From Ischnura elegans (taxonomy: Eukaryota; Arthropoda; Insecta; Odonata; Coenagrionidae): DNA of 64,000 bases. The translations under genes were made by a program, and so were the position numbers. Position 1 is the first letter of the stretch, and the number at the start of each line of letters is the position of its first letter. The notes below the pieces were generated by a model. It saw nothing but the letters and a program-made list of their open reading frames with translations. It was not told the DNA's origin and ran no database searches. The stretch lies in the NCBI RefSeq assembly GCF_921293095.1, contig NC_060257.1:56890968-56954967 (forward strand), read 5' to 3'. Below, in pieces: positions 1 to 12,754 of this stretch.

Positions 1-70
1 CGATATTTAAAGACTAATTTCGTTATGCACGACCATGACCAAGGCGGGAGCAATAACCATTTTGAACGTA

Positions 71-867
71 CTAGGTATGTTCAGAAAATTACGGGAATTT
101 TTAAATTTCTAGGGTTTGGAGTTTGTAGGATCCGATTGTCAACTTTTCATGCTACTATACATGCCCCTGAAGTATGAAGAAGAATTTTCAGTTGTACCCA
201 TCCTCTACTGTGACTTCAGTAGCCCTATTAAGGCTAGCGTGTTTTTATGAGCTCGGTGATCACTGCTTTTTCGTGAAATTTTAACCAAAAAATACTGCAA
301 CGACACCTCAGCCGCCATATTCGCCAGAAATGGCTCCGTGTAACTTTCTCCTATTTTCAATAATAAACAGAATCTTAAAGGGCCGTCGTTTTACAAGCAT
401 AGATGACCTTAAAAGCGAGTCCCTGAAAGAGCTAAAGGCTAACCCAAAGATTGAGTGGCGTTTCCATTATTATAATAAAGCATTAAAGAAGATTTATTAT
501 GATTACATAATACATGTCATTTTGGCAAAAATGCATATGAAATGTGAGTTTTAACCTAGTAATCATAATGAAAATAAAACTTAGACCATCACCTGACATA
601 ATTATCAAATATCATGTGTAAAAATAAAACTTTGACATCATCTGTTTGAGTTATTAACAAATATATGTCATAAATGAAGTCCAATCACGTTAGTTACGTA
701 CAAATGACGCTAAGATCCGGATTTAGAAGTCTTTCAACTGTTGGATGAAGCGCGTGGCACAAGTCTAACTGGGGACTATATTGAAGGCGAAGGAATTAAT
801 GTAGACGAATAACTAAATATTTTTTTCATAAATCTAAAACTCCCCTTTATTTTCTGAACACACCTAG
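71..867 (+). mobile_element. Defective mariner-type transposon, copy 1
   Basis: Terminal inverted repeats begin CTAGGTATGTTCAG (71) and, from the other end, CTAGGTGTGTTCAG (867 backwards). Inside, 330-460 translates as the C-terminal part of a mariner transposase (APCNFLLF, GRRFTSIDDLK, SLKELKANP). The tail reappears at 775-814 (TGDYIEGEGINVDE, then stop). In intact relatives these two segments lie nearer together, so roughly 230 bases of AT-rich DNA around 480-720 look inserted. The N-terminal two thirds is missing and the catalytic Asp of the APCD motif is Asn. It is dead. A shorter relative lies at 46525-46914. Confidence 0.75.
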
Positions 868-1440
868 TCAATTGGCACACTCAACCATATGAGCGCACAG
901 CCAATCTTTTAAAACGGCCCCCTGTACCACGGCTACAGCATTCCCCTACCTCTCGCCTCGTTTGCGATTTGGCCCATTGAGTATACGTGGAATCTCTATG
1001 CAAAACGATGTAAATCACTGAACCCACTTGATACACTGAAAGTCACCTCAAGGGTGTTTGGCAGAGGATTGTATTTCTACAATGCTTGCATTTGGACTCA
1101 ACTACAGGTAGATGCTACCATAATGACACGTGTGCTTGTATGGAGGGGTGTAGACTTCATCATGCAAGCACCACTATTCCATTACCTACGACATAGCAGG
1201 CCAAAATATACCAATAAAATAATTACATCTTCAACGTATAAAAATCTGGAAAATATGGCGACGCATTCTATCTCTCATATCAATATCGTGCACAAACCAC
1301 GGTTAGTTATAAAAGCAATATTTCTGCACGCATTCATCAAGTTGATACAATTACATCCGGGATTAATTGAAAATAAACTTATGCATAAAATTTATCTTAT
1401 TAAAATGTGGATTACTTGAGAGCCAAATTTCACCCAAACT
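868..1440. other. No recognised feature
   Basis: This AT-rich stretch has one frame of 121 codons (1054-1419) with no domain or signal peptide that I recognise. It would lie within or beyond the 3' part of gene 1. A third exon for gene 1 was sought here without a convincing result. Confidence 0.4.
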
Positions 1441-1449
1441 TAGACTTTG

Positions 1450-1926
1450 AAATTGGCCCAAATTCTCTGTGCCCATTATTTGGCTTATAATGTCAACGAA
1501 TTCCGTTCATGATGACAAAAAATTGTACGTAAAATAATACATTCCACAAGCATAACTGTCTAATCGCGCAGTGACGAACCTATTTTTTTTTTAATTTCAT
1601 GGTTGTACCTCGCCGACACCTGGTTGCTGCTAGCAACGGGTGCAATTGTCAAATCACGTTAATTACAAACAAAAGACGCTACGGTCGTCCTAAATTGCAG
1701 GAATGAGTATTCAAATAAAAATATAGCGTTATCAATATTATGTGTACTCTTCAATTGGATTATAACCTTATTAAATGTCGTTTATCATGACAAAAACGAG
1801 CATTTAAAATAATATATGCCACAAATATACTTTTTAAACACGTAGTCGCGAAACAATTTTTAACAACATTTCATAGTTATTTTTGCAGTGAATACCTGGT
1901 TGCTGGTAGCGACAGGTGCAATTGGT
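1450..1926 (-). repeat. Tandem duplication of the gene 1 exon end, period about 276
   Basis: The stretch 1531-1650 matches 1806-1926 with an offset of 275-276 bases, including an AAAATAATA...CCACAA block. It also includes the exon segment that reads, on the minus strand, GCAACCAGGT with the donor. The copy at 1598-1650 therefore carries a degraded duplicate of the last coding residues and donor of gene 1 exon 2. Confidence 0.65.
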
Positions 1927-3847
1927 GACGTGTATGCCACAGGTGCTGTGTATGCTACTGGTGCGGCGGCGACAGCGGGTGCGGTATAGGCCAGTGGTGC
2001 GGCGGCGAAGGCGGGTGCCGTGTAGGCCACTGCTGGTGCGACGGCGTGGACCAGGGGCTTTGGTGCGGCGGAGGCCACAGCCACGATGGCGAGGACGACA
2101 AGGGCGGTCTGCGGCGAAAAAAACGAATGTCAACAGATGAACCACGGCAACAAAAAAGGCGCAAAATTCTTGGCGCGATAAACTATACTTAACAGCTGAA
2201 TGAAACAAGTATCTTAGTTCGCAGTCACACACACATTGCAAAGTTATATACACCGAGGATAATATCTGACATTAAAAAATCATTTAACTTAGGCGGGATT
2301 CGAAGCCAGATCTCCCGATCACCGGTCAGATACGTTACCAGTCACACCACCAACACATCTTTTTCCTAGATTGAGATTCGCTGAGGAAAAATATGCCTTT
2401 TTTGTTGCTACTTTTGTTGAACTTAATATTTGGGAAAATAAATTCTGCCACCAATGTCCCAAAAAAAAGTTTGTGGTCCACGTTTGACCCATGATGTGAA
2501 TAATTATCACGCTATAAATGGCATATAATATTGCTTTGATAGCTCGAAAGACTTTGATAGGGAAGGTAGGTACGCAATTAATCTCTCTCCAAAACTTAAA
2601 CATCTAAAAGTAAATATGCAATACTACAAAAATTGATGAAAATATAGCAAAGCAGTTTTTTTAACCACTGGTATTGCAAAAGAATGGAGCTCAAATTTTG
2701 CATGCAGTCCTTGAATTTGATGTCAGCAAACAACATTTGAGACAGCAAGAAAACTATTTCTCAATATTTTCAAGTCAATACAGCCACATGAAACTATGCC
2801 CCGATGAATGCAATTTTCACCACCGGCACTTCGGAAACGCCCCTTCGTATCCCGGCTCAACCAATTGATTATTTCTGTGCAAATTGTATCTTTGATGTAT
2901 GAAATTACTCTATCTGTGAAATCTGAAGAAAAATATCGAGGCATTTTTTTCCATACGTTGGACTTCCTCCTCGCTCATGACTTTAACATCCCATCTAACC
3001 GAAATTTCTTGGCAAATCTTTTGTTTCGTCTTTTGGGAAAATACCAACAATCAATCTGCTGAGGAGACCAGAAGCCCAGGAGCATCTATGTTCCGACTCT
3101 CCAATTTTCAACGCAGTTACAATCCTGAATTAATGCGAATACACAACGACTAATTTAAAATTAGACATTTTGCAAACGAAATATACAGTATATTTAATGA
3201 AATACTTTCTTCTTTGATGGAACCATTTCTAGGGCCACTATAGAATTTTTCTCAGCTTTAGCTTTGCAGGATGAATATATCGAATAAAAAGAATCAGAAA
3301 TTAGCAAATAGTAACATGTACGCTACTTTAGTGGCTACTTTCGGTTTTGCCCTATCATGAACAAGTTCTTACATAAATCTAGTAATAACTAGTCTTGTTA
3401 CCCAAAAGTTTTTGGATTATTACGTAACAATGTGTCGATTGAAAGACAATACTAAAAGAAGGCATCAAAATTTTTATAGATGAAAAAACTTTAATTAACT
3501 TAACATTAATCTACATGAGATTACCCCAAAAAAGGGCGAATCAATGTGTTATATTAATATTACATTCTACCGAAAAGTAATACCGTATTCATGATTTTTA
3601 ATATAATTAATGTATTACGGTATCAAGTTTATTATTATTAGAAAAAAATTAATGACGTAGAGGGCACTGGTCATAATATAATTGAAAAATTAAAGTGCTT
3701 CTGAAAAGACGAGAGATTTAGTCTCTTAGTACAAATAATTCTCAGCAAGTAGGTATTCCACGTCGTTAATTGGCTCGGAAACTGCACTAATCTTCCTTCA
3801 AGACTGCACTAGCAAGACATGAAGCAAGCACTCACCTTGGCGAACAT
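1860..3847 (-). CDS. Gene 1: small Ala/Pro/Tyr-rich secreted cuticular-type protein
   Basis: Exon 1 coding part is 3847-3836 (MFAK), followed by a GTGAGT donor. Exon 2 starts at 2108 after a CAG acceptor. The joined start, MFAKTALVVLAIVAVASA, is a signal peptide, followed by APKPLV and then AP/AY repeats (AAPLAY, AAPVAY). This resembles the low-complexity AAP cuticular proteins of insects, which are secreted into the exoskeleton. If exon 2 is read through, it stops at 1860, giving 86 residues ending in KCC. However, 1898-1894 reads CAG|GTATT, in phase 0 and right after a Gln. Genes 2 and 3 splice to a short third exon at the equivalent Gln. Their second introns are 2.5 to 2.8 kb, so a third exon could lie before base 1 of the window. 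The 5' part is well supported; the true C-terminus is uncertain. Confidence 0.75.
2285..2370 (-). mobile_element. tRNA-derived SINE fragment (family B)
   Basis: The minus strand reads as a tRNA-like unit with TGGTGTGACTGGTAACG as a weak A box and CTTCGAATCCCG as a B box. It matches the better copy at 34640-34870. It lies in intron 1 of gene 1. Confidence 0.6.
2371..3835 (-). other. Rest of gene 1 intron 1
   Basis: This is AT-rich intronic sequence. Apart from the SINE piece before it, no repeat, RNA or exon was recognised. Confidence 0.4.
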
Positions 3848-3920
3848 TTTGGTGGTGGTTGTTGGGTGTTTGGTGTAGTCCGTAAAGAAAATGCAAGGAG
3901 ATCCTTGTGATGCCTTGTGG

Positions 3921-3960
3921 AAGACTGGTGACAAGTGGGACCCTCCGATGTCCTCTTATA
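3921..3960 (-). promoter_or_regulatory. Gene 1 core promoter: TATA box and start-site element
   Basis: On the minus strand TATAAG begins at 3960, and CACCAGTCTT begins at 3930, 30 bases downstream. The same pair at nearly the same spacing precedes genes 2, 3 and 4. Transcription probably starts near 3929, which leaves an untranslated leader of about 80 bases before the ATG at 3847. Confidence 0.7.
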
Positions 3961-4179
3961 CTGTCCAGCCCTCCGTAAGGCGTGGTGGGGGCGTGGAGGA
4001 TTTCGGATGAGCTCGACGCTAAAGCGTTGTGCAACCCTACCTTGGGAGACTTGGTCGCGGAGGCGAACGGAATGTGTGTTGGGGTTGAAAGCTGGGTGCC
4101 AATTGTTGCAGACGAAAATTACGCCACGAGAGCTAGTCGCAAGGACATCGCGTTAAGTGATGCACATACTGTAACCGTT

Positions 4180-5345
4180 GGCATTGGAATTCCAGAGTAT
4201 CCGCAGGAAAAATTTAATTTCACCTTAGACTGCTTTAAAACATAGTTTGCACTGCTGAATGGTAACATTTAGAAAAATATTTGAATTAATCTATAAATAT
4301 AAAATTAAAGAAATTAAGCTTAAATCACTTAAAAAATTAATCCTCATCTTAGGCGTATTTTTTTTAGGAGTTGGACTGCAACATCTGTCAAGTGGGTAAA
4401 AACTTCTAACTTTCTCTATTTTCACCAATTTATTGACTGAGCTTTGTACTGATGTTAAAAACATTTTTATTGATTCAGAAGTCAACTCGATTAATGTCGA
4501 TCGAGTAATTCTAACTGCCTAACTCCAGCTTAATAAATTCAGAAAATAAAAGAAAAAAACTTTGTAAGGTTCACTTAATATATTGAAAAGGAATCACGAT
4601 CCGAGTATCGTATCATGGTTATATCTTCTGGGTCACTTCTTCACCTGAAGATTTAACCTTGTTACCAAACCCGGGTGGTGTTTTTTTAATACACTAAGTG
4701 AACATTACAAATTTGATACTTTTATTTTCCATAATGGAAAGGTTTCAAAAAGTTAAGCCTGAAACCATCAGTTATTTTATGTTTTCAATGCTGAATGGTA
4801 AAATTTAGTAAATATTTGAAGTGTTGGCATTGGCATTGAAATTCCTGAACATTGACAAGAAAAATGTAATTTCGCCCTAGACTGAGTTTAATCTTTATTT
4901 GGAAGCCTTACTGGTAAAATTTAGTAAATATTTGAAGTAATGTAAGAAATTAAAATTGTTCTTGGCATTGGAAATTCTGAATATCGACACAAAAAAATAA
5001 GTTTCTCCTCAGACTGAGTTAAAACTTTGTTTGAAATGCCGAATGGTAAAATTTTGTACATATTTGAAATAATTCACGAAAAAAAGTTCCCTGAAATTTA
5101 TAAAATTTGCAATGGAATTTCTGAGAATCGATAAGAACTATTTAATTTCATCCCAGACAGAGTGTAAGGTTTGTAATGGTGAATGGTAACATTTAGTAAA
5201 TATAGGAAGCAATACAAAAATTTTTCTCTGGTATTAATAATCTCTCCATTGGAATTTCTCAGCAGGAAAACTTTAACTTCACCTTTTGCTGAATTAAAAA
5301 TTTGTTTGCAATCGTGAAATTTTGTTAACATATGAAGTAAATCAC
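4180..5345. repeat. Diverged tandem array, unit about 140 bases
   Basis: Units share GGCATTGGAATTC, then a GAAAAATTTAATTTCAC-like block, then CTGAATGGTAAAATTTAG and AAATATTTGAAGTAA. Recognisable starts lie near 4178, 4826, 4959, 5106 and 5245. Between about 4310 and 4790 the array is interrupted by unrelated DNA. It sits just upstream of the gene 1 promoter. Confidence 0.65.
4560..4712. mobile_element. Small foldback inside the array
   Basis: AAGGTTCACTTAATATATT near 4566 pairs with AATACACTAAGTGAAC near 4690. Between them is ACCTGAAGATTTAACC...CAAACCCGGG, a spacing that resembles Penelope-like terminal motifs. Confidence 0.4.
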
Positions 5346-5520
5346 GAAAAAAATATTTATGATATAAAATAGCTTTCCATGGTGCATTAGTTGACCAAAC
5401 ACCATCATATATTTACTAATGTTGTTCCGACAAAAGAATAGTTGTGAAGTGTATCTAGATACCAGCGGAAATTTCCAACGGTTTATTTAATAAAATAATT
5501 GACCTTAACCTTGGCAGTCT

Positions 5521-5940
5521 CGCAATTACCCCAACATTCGCATTCTTCCGGTCTCACCTTGATTATGCAGAGAGCATATGGGATCGGGTGCAGAAAGACT
5601 TAATAGATTATGCTGGGAGCCGCTAGAGACTCGAAGGCTACGCGCTACACTTAGATTGCTTGAGCAATCGAGAATAGATATCTTTAAGAGCGACACGGAG
5701 AGCATATTAGAACCCCTCTATACTTCCAGGTCCAAAAGAAGCGATAAATTAAGAGAGATATTTTGCATAACGGATAGGTATATGAATTCGTTTTCCCCCG
5801 AAAGTTTAAGTATTTCATAAAAGCTAGGTGGAAATTCGTTAGCGTATTTCCTTTTTATATATAAATGGCATGGGTCCTAACAGCCCTCACCACACGCCTA
5901 TTGAGGCGACTTGTTAGAGCATTTCCATTTATATTTTTTG
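5521..5940 (+). mobile_element. Non-LTR retrotransposon 3' end (family D)
   Basis: 5530-5820 encodes a broken reverse-transcriptase C-terminus: SHLDYAESIWDR, then WEPLETRRLRATLRLLEQ, then TSRSKRSDKLREIF. This matches the region after the RT domain in CR1/jockey-like elements. Two minus-strand relatives lie at 26430-26690 and 29185-29440. Confidence 0.7.
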
Positions 5941-6164
5941 TTATTTCGAAATTACAGTTATAGAACTTCATTCATATAAATAGGCCACATAAGGAAATTA
6001 GACTGTTTATTATAGGTGCGATAAAAGATGCACTGAATTGTTGAGGCCTTAAAAAAGAATTGACATCGTATTTTATTTTATTATAATTTTTTAAATATAT
6101 TTTTTATTTAACTAAATTTATTACAACAATGGGACTTAGCAACCAAACATTAAATAAATCAATA

Positions 6165-6260
6165 TTCAGCCCTGAAGATGAGTGCCGAGACGGTACTTGA
6201 AACGTTGGCCGATATAAAAACATTAACCCGATGGGAATCCCGAGAAAAGTTTACCCACAT
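6165..6260. mobile_element. Penelope-like terminal motif
   Basis: CCTGAAGATGAGTGCC, then TACTTGAAACGTTGGCC. The GAAGATG...GAAACG arrangement recurs in several foldbacks of this window and is characteristic of Penelope-type retroelement ends. No coding region is attached. Confidence 0.4.
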
Positions 6261-7439
6261 TTCCATTTAATATGCGAACGGCTGGTGTCCTAACAAAAAT
6301 GCCTTTACACGAACATTATATCTGTATGTAACTCCCACACTTATCACAAGTCTGAAAGAAACCACCATCGTAGTTTTTATTTCCCGCCAGAACCATTTTA
6401 TATCCGGGAAAATATGCATCTAGAAACAATTTGGTTCTCGGATAGCACAAGCACGATAGCACTCAATCTCTGGGCACGTTGGAATTATCCCATTCGAATG
6501 CTCATTAAAATATGAATCCACTACGTTAACTTAAGATAAAAATGTTTAAGGCAAAAATTGATTTAAAGAAACCTAATGGTGCACTGTTTAACATAGCGGT
6601 GCTTCATTGAATTATTGCTTTTTAATAGGTGGAGTAGGAGGAGGAGTATAAGGTGCAGAAAAATATTATCGATACCAGTTACCTCTGCACGAGGAGTTTT
6701 GTAGCTGCAAATACACGATCAGCTTAATGTATATTTGCTACTTAAACAACCAGATGCGCCGTGAAAAATCATAAGATATCAGAGGAAATTTCGTGACACC
6801 GTATCTCAAAAACCTTATTTATTCCACAACACCGTGCCTAAAATACTTGCATAGAAGCAATAATATCTATTTATTTAATCTAAAATTTAAATTTAGTATT
6901 TTAGAAGTTTTGACTAAAATATAGGTAACCTATGCCACTGTTAATCGCAAGCTTTCAGCAACTTAAAAACTTTCCTCAAGACTACGTAACGTTAATAACA
7001 TGAGAAAATGAATTAAAAAGTTATGACGATCGATAACACAGTAGAGAAGTACGTGAAATCATAACAGTTATCACCAAACCAATGAAACAAAAATGACGGG
7101 AAAAATACATTTTATAAATCACCAATTTAAACCGAAACTTAAGACAAGTTTAAAATGAAAAGTTTCGGCAGTAGAAACTCATACTATTACTTTAATAATG
7201 TTAATAATTAATAATAAAAAAATTCTGAATGGAAATAAGAGGGAGGTTTTTATTCAACCTCCGATAGCTCAGCAAAAACACCATACAAGTAATAGGCGGG
7301 TACTTCGCTGGTAGGGCAATTGCGCGTCCTCTGCATCACACGCTCAAGTCATTTCTTACCGTGAGTCGTTATTTTAAGGTTAGAAGCAATCTCATTAACT
7401 ACACTGCCTCAATTGATTCTTTCACCAAGTGTGCACTGC

Positions 7440-7840
7440 GGAGAGACAGCTCGCCGAATGTGGCTAGAGTGTGAAGCAGTGTGAAACATTACGTCCATTC
7501 CCATTCTAAACAAAAGAAGAGACATGCTGACTTCTGAAAGTGTTCTGATCCATGACAACGACCATCATCTCAGCGATGATGCAGCCCTACTGATCCTTGA
7601 GCAATTTCAATGGGACATTTTCAATCATCCGCCGTGCAATGCCAACCTAGGGCCGGGGGACTTACGTCTTTACGCTGAAATGAAGATGTGGATAGATGGC
7701 AAGCGTTTTCAAACGGGCGATGAGCTTCAGGACAAAGTTGGACTAAGGACATTGGAAGTCATTGGCGGCAACATCCCATGAAGAAAGTATAGTAAAGCTT
7801 GACCACAGGCACGACCAATTCCTCAATCGCCGAGGCGATT
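7440..7840 (+). pseudogene. Mariner transposase remnant, C-terminal half
   Basis: The frame 7524-7781 encodes VLIHDNDHHLSDDAALL, FQWDIFNHPPCNANLGPGD, then GKRFQTGDELQDKV. These are the HDN (second catalytic Asp) and PPYSPDLAPSD regions of mariner transposases. After the stop, 7785-7835 continues as VKLDHRHDQFLNRRGD, the usual C-terminus, so the reading was broken by a small change. The N-terminal DNA-binding half and first catalytic Asp are absent and no terminal repeats are seen. It is a different family from the element at 71-867. Confidence 0.75.
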
Positions 7841-7849
7841 AAGTCGAAA

Positions 7850-10555
7850 GGACACCACAAGTGTCCTCAACATTTAGCAATGAAATAATTTTTAATCAAT
7901 CACTTCGTGTTCTGATCATGACCCATCATAGGTTGTAAAGAAAACCCTCTTAGTTTTGATTCCAATGTTGGCATTGTATTTTCAAACAACTTCGCGAAAA
8001 AAATAACGAACAAAGCAAAAATAGTCGAATAGAGGTCATCGTAACACTTATATTAGTAAACCTTCCTAAGTCTACACCAATTAAGTTGTCACGGCGCCAA
8101 TCAATAAAACTTTCCCAGGAGAATATGATAATTAATAACGGTTTATGTGGATTAAAATTGAGCGGCAGTCTAGGCCGCAGCTTTACCTGCGTTTTACGCA
8201 AACTTCGATTCAAGATATTATAAGATAAGAAATATAAGAAATTCAAGATAAGAAATATTGCGGCAATAATTGATATGATATTTTGGGCTAGTTCCAGGAT
8301 GTGATTATAGGCCACTAAAATACCACAATTGCACATAGAACGTTTGATTTTTATTAACCGAGCAAGTTTGGAGAAACATCGACTGAAACAACTTGACGAT
8401 TGTACTTAATTCTTACTTCCACATTTGGAATATTAGTGCCACTCAATATAGCTAAGCACATAGTTAGACGCATGTGATACGACACTCATATCAGCGTATA
8501 ATTAACCGTGTATAAAACCTGTATGAGACATAGATTTTCACGTCGCCATACTTTCCATATTTTTGACGTTGAAGATGAAATGGTTTCATTTCAAATTGTT
8601 TCCACCCGCCTAATCTTCGATTTTTTTATTTTTCTCGAATTCTTGTATTTTTTAAATGGGAAAGGAATTCATTACGGTTAAAATTTAGAGATAATATATA
8701 TTATTTTATTTATATTTATTTTATTTAATCGCATGAGCATTGGACATTGAACTCAAAACATGATTTTCACTAAATTTGAACAAAGCGAAGAAGCTGGCTT
8801 ACATGAGGGATCATTGAAAGTTAGCATCGTGATCGTTCCAACTTAGTTGGCTGATAATGTTACATGATTAATGTAAAAGCTTCCCACTACCATATTTTTC
8901 AAAATTTAACACGTTATCTTACTGTAAAAATTATTGGTGTAATACTATTAAAAGTCCAAAAGATGGTTAATATAGACAGTACAATCGTCAAAAAATCTAG
9001 ATTCTTCATCTGATTACAATGAGGAAATAATTACTTGTCACAATCATACCATCGGTGTTTTCATCATTGAAGGCATTTTGAATCAAATTTTTTTTTCAAT
9101 CGTAAAGCCTTAGATTTTTAAGTCGTGTCGAACACTTACCTTGGTAAACAAGGGAAGAATGTAATGCGAGTTTATTTTGCTTTAATGACCAGTTTGTGCA
9201 TCATTCTGTATCATTCTATTTATATATTTATAAATGAAATAAGTTTAAAGAAATACATCCGCATTACTATTAGATGGAGTTCTTTAGGAGTGAATGGGGT
9301 ACTTGTTATTGTATGCAGGTGCAAGTAAACTAAATCCCCACTCTCCTTAGTTGTTTACACTGTACCTGCAATGAAACCAATATCGCTCTCTTTAACAAAC
9401 TATGTTGACCCTGCTTCCACCTAAATTATCAATATGTAATGCCAACGACGAATACTTACTGTAGGCGTCAAAATAATGTACCGCTGTACTTTGCACATTT
9501 ATATCTGGACTTCAGTGAATGTCATAATAATGAATAATACGCATTTTATAGGAAATGTTATTCTTAATACTGATTTATTATTTCTTTCATGGAAATTTTA
9601 ATGTAGACACGGGAGTGCAATAAATGACTCCGCGTACCATAAAATTAGCAGTTTTGTCAACTTCACGAACTTTGAAACTCAACCTAGGGAAAACAACTGC
9701 GTCTACAATATTCATCTTCCACAATAAGTTGCAAACAATAATGTAGATCAATAAAATATATTTTAAGAACGCATATTTTGTTGTAAAATAACGAAAATGT
9801 TTAAACACTATCTAGTCCTTTATTTTACCAGGAAAGAAAAAATAAAATTGATAGAAACACTTCTTAATTTATTGGCTATTTATTTAGTAATAAATATTCA
9901 TATTTTTTGTGACTAAAGGTGAAAAGAGCATTATTCACCAATCGTCATTGGGACGACAGTCAAAATAAGTTGACAGAAGTTCCTAGATAAATTATTCATT
10001 TGATAACTAGCTTTTATTTGATTAAAATTTATACATTCACGTTCATTCGACCACAAGAAAGATTCAATGACATTGGTGGAAGTATCACAGGCAAGATTCT
10101 ACCAATATTGAATAATGCGACAGTTCGAACTGAAAATGATAAAAATATCAGAGGAAGCATAGGAACGGAAATCCTCTCAATTCCCATTCAATAAATTAAG
10201 ATTCAATGGAAAATTTGGGGAACGTGTACTGCTTTGAGGGTGAGACAGTAATTTTTTGTAGCGTTTTCGCTGGACGCTAATTTTTTTCTGGCGACCATTG
10301 CTGGATCAAACAATTAAATCCTAGAGTGCATTGTTTTCCATGAAGTATTTTATCCAGAGGGTTTACAAAGACATCAACATAAACGTGTTTGGATGATAAA
10401 AATAAGGATGAACAGCATGACCTGGACCATCAACCGTTTATATTCCAATGTTTCTAATTTGGGAACAGATTCATAAACATTCATGAAAATTATATCTCGT
10501 ACCTGTGATTACTTTTATAGCTTTTGTCATGTAAATAATGTATGGAAGTATTTTT
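7850..10555. other. Intergenic, nothing recognised
   Basis: This is AT-rich sequence with only short chance frames. The longest (7950-8336 minus, 128 codons) is hydrophobic but lacks a credible promoter, splice context or family resemblance. Confidence 0.4.
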
Positions 10556-10559
10556 TTAA

Positions 10560-10770
10560 AAGATATATATGATCTTAGGTTTTCCGCGTATCAGGTGTAG
10601 AAAAGTTTACCGGGTTTTCCACCGGTTGATGTTCTCCATGTGCTCATCCTCAGAGAATCTTCTGAAAGAATTCAGATGATCCATTGAGGATGAACAGCAA
10701 GTTGCGGCTCGAAACCTCGAGAGACATGGAGAACATCAACCGGTGGAAAACCCGAGAAACTTATTTGCAA
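10560..10770. mobile_element. Foldback element with 30-base arms
   Basis: GGGTTTTCCACCGGTTGATG (from 10612) pairs with CATCAACCGGTGGAAAACCC (ending about 10752). The arms extend to TTCTCCATGT / ACATGGAGAA. The centre contains GAGGATGAACAGC...CTCGAAACCTCG, the Penelope-like spacing of GATGA and GAAAC. Confidence 0.65.
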
Positions 10771-11184
10771 TTTTTAAAGTGAATCGCATGTCTTGCGGAA
10801 ACATTGGTCGTTAATTATACCTTTTCAAAATTGGTTATTTTCATCACCTCTGCAGCGGGTATGCGGTTTATTCGATATTTTTCTCTACACTCACTCTCCA
10901 GTACCAAGTCCTCAATTATTCAAAATATTAATGTATATTAATTACACTGTCAGACTTAGATTATTGGTCAATTGTACAATTATTTTTCAAGCAATAGCAA
11001 ATAGCAATTTGTAAATATGCTTAAAAGGTATTTTTTAAATTTTTGTTCGGGTTTTCTTCCATAATATTTCTTAATTAGTCGTAAAATAAATAGGGTATGC
11101 AAAAAATAGTAAAAAATCAGTTGGTAAGTTAGTTAGGGATTTAAAAACGTATCTTAATCTACGAGAGTATTTAATATTGTAGAT

Positions 11185-11740
11185 GGAAGCACAAATCAAT
11201 TTTCAATCGACTTGCGTGTTAGAACTATTTATTGATACAAAAATACCTCTTCGAACTTGAATTTTAAATGATTCAAACCATTTCAAAACATACTTCATGG
11301 AGAATCTTTATTCATAATTCATGTAAAATTTTGAAATGATTTCCTGTTTTTGTAATTATCAGCTATATTCGGGTAAATGATCTCCAAGTTAGAATTTTTA
11401 CTAAGGAAAATAAAGTAAACAGCGTTTCAAAAGAGCATAAATTTATGTGCGAAATCATCATTTATTGTCGATGTCAACATTAATCAATTTGCTATCGACT
11501 TGCAATAAACGTTATGAGTCAAGCGATGGACACTAGGGTAAATATATTTATTTACATAAAAATAACTCTTCAAATGCGTATTTAAACGCTCGAAAATATT
11601 TCAAAAACATACTCTATGGAGAATCTAAATTCATAATTCATTTAAAAAATAAAAATTTCAACATTTTTTCCTATGCTTGTGATATTCCGCTTCATTCGAA
11701 TAAGCGGTCTCCGAGCTATAATTTGTACTGTTCATTAAAC
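11185..11740. repeat. Direct duplication, offset about 319 bases
   Basis: Both copies carry ATCAATTT, then CGACTTGC, then ATTTCAAAAACATAC, then ATGGAGAATCT and TTCATAATTCAT. They end with a GGTCTCCGAGCTATAATTT-like block. Divergence is high, so the event is old. Function unknown. Confidence 0.55.
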
Positions 11741-12754
11741 ATGAGATCCATCCACTTAATTTTTCTTCTAACGGCATCCTTACGTAACTTTTAATCCCAG
11801 CTTAATATTCCAAGCCATCTGCAGTCAGTATTAGTTTCTCTTCATTGTATTCACTTCCTCCACACATCGCTAGGTCTCAAACCACAATTGGTCAACTCCC
11901 ATTCCTCCTCTTGAGTTCTCAGGTGTTGAATGAAGCTACGTCACTCTGGATATAAGTTTCTTTTACCTAGCACCTTCTCTATTGTTTTATTGCTGCGCCA
12001 AAATTACGTACAATCGAGTTCCAAGGGGATAGGTGCCCACACGAAAGGCTCGATAAGCAACCGTTGCGATTGGTATGTTTTTGTATGTAAACAGTACTGA
12101 TAAAAAAGAATTTACGCATAAAATATGGGAGGGATATTAGTACTTAAGTTTCACTAACACCGTCCAACCCATACATAAAAACCCTAATTGTGCGTTCGTA
12201 TAGTCTACATTATAGTATTACATTAACATTTATTTTCAAAGTACCTACTCATCAAATAACAGTCCAGCCACACTACAAATGTGAAAAGGATAATTTAAGA
12301 AATCCTCACCAATTTTTCCCGCAAAATATTTTAATTGGAATGCACATCCGGTTTTCGGGATCCTTATAACTAAAAAGCATTCATTTTTTTCCATTTCATT
12401 GGTGGAATCAAGGTATGTACATGAGTCAATGAAATTGAACCGTTTTATCATGCAATTGCTACTTCTGCATAGCAGTATTCTATATTTTGAACTACATATA
12501 TGATTATCGGTTTCGATGCACTGCATAATTTTCAAACTTTCGATATTTTGGAAAAGATACTGACAATGAGTAGATGACTGCGTACATTAATGAGACATTA
12601 TCAATCAGTTCCACAACATTTACCAAAGTACATCTAAAGTACCTTAACTCCATCAAATTATAACACGGAAAATGAAGATTGTACGGCATAAGTGTCCTGA
12701 AAACTGGCAGTGTATTCCTATTGAAGTATTTTTCCGGAACAAATATTAAGGGGT

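Noticed and set aside
7950-8336. A 128-codon hydrophobic minus-strand frame as a membrane protein gene
   Set aside because: The text is low-complexity Ile/Leu/Phe from AT-rich DNA, with no promoter, splice or homology support.
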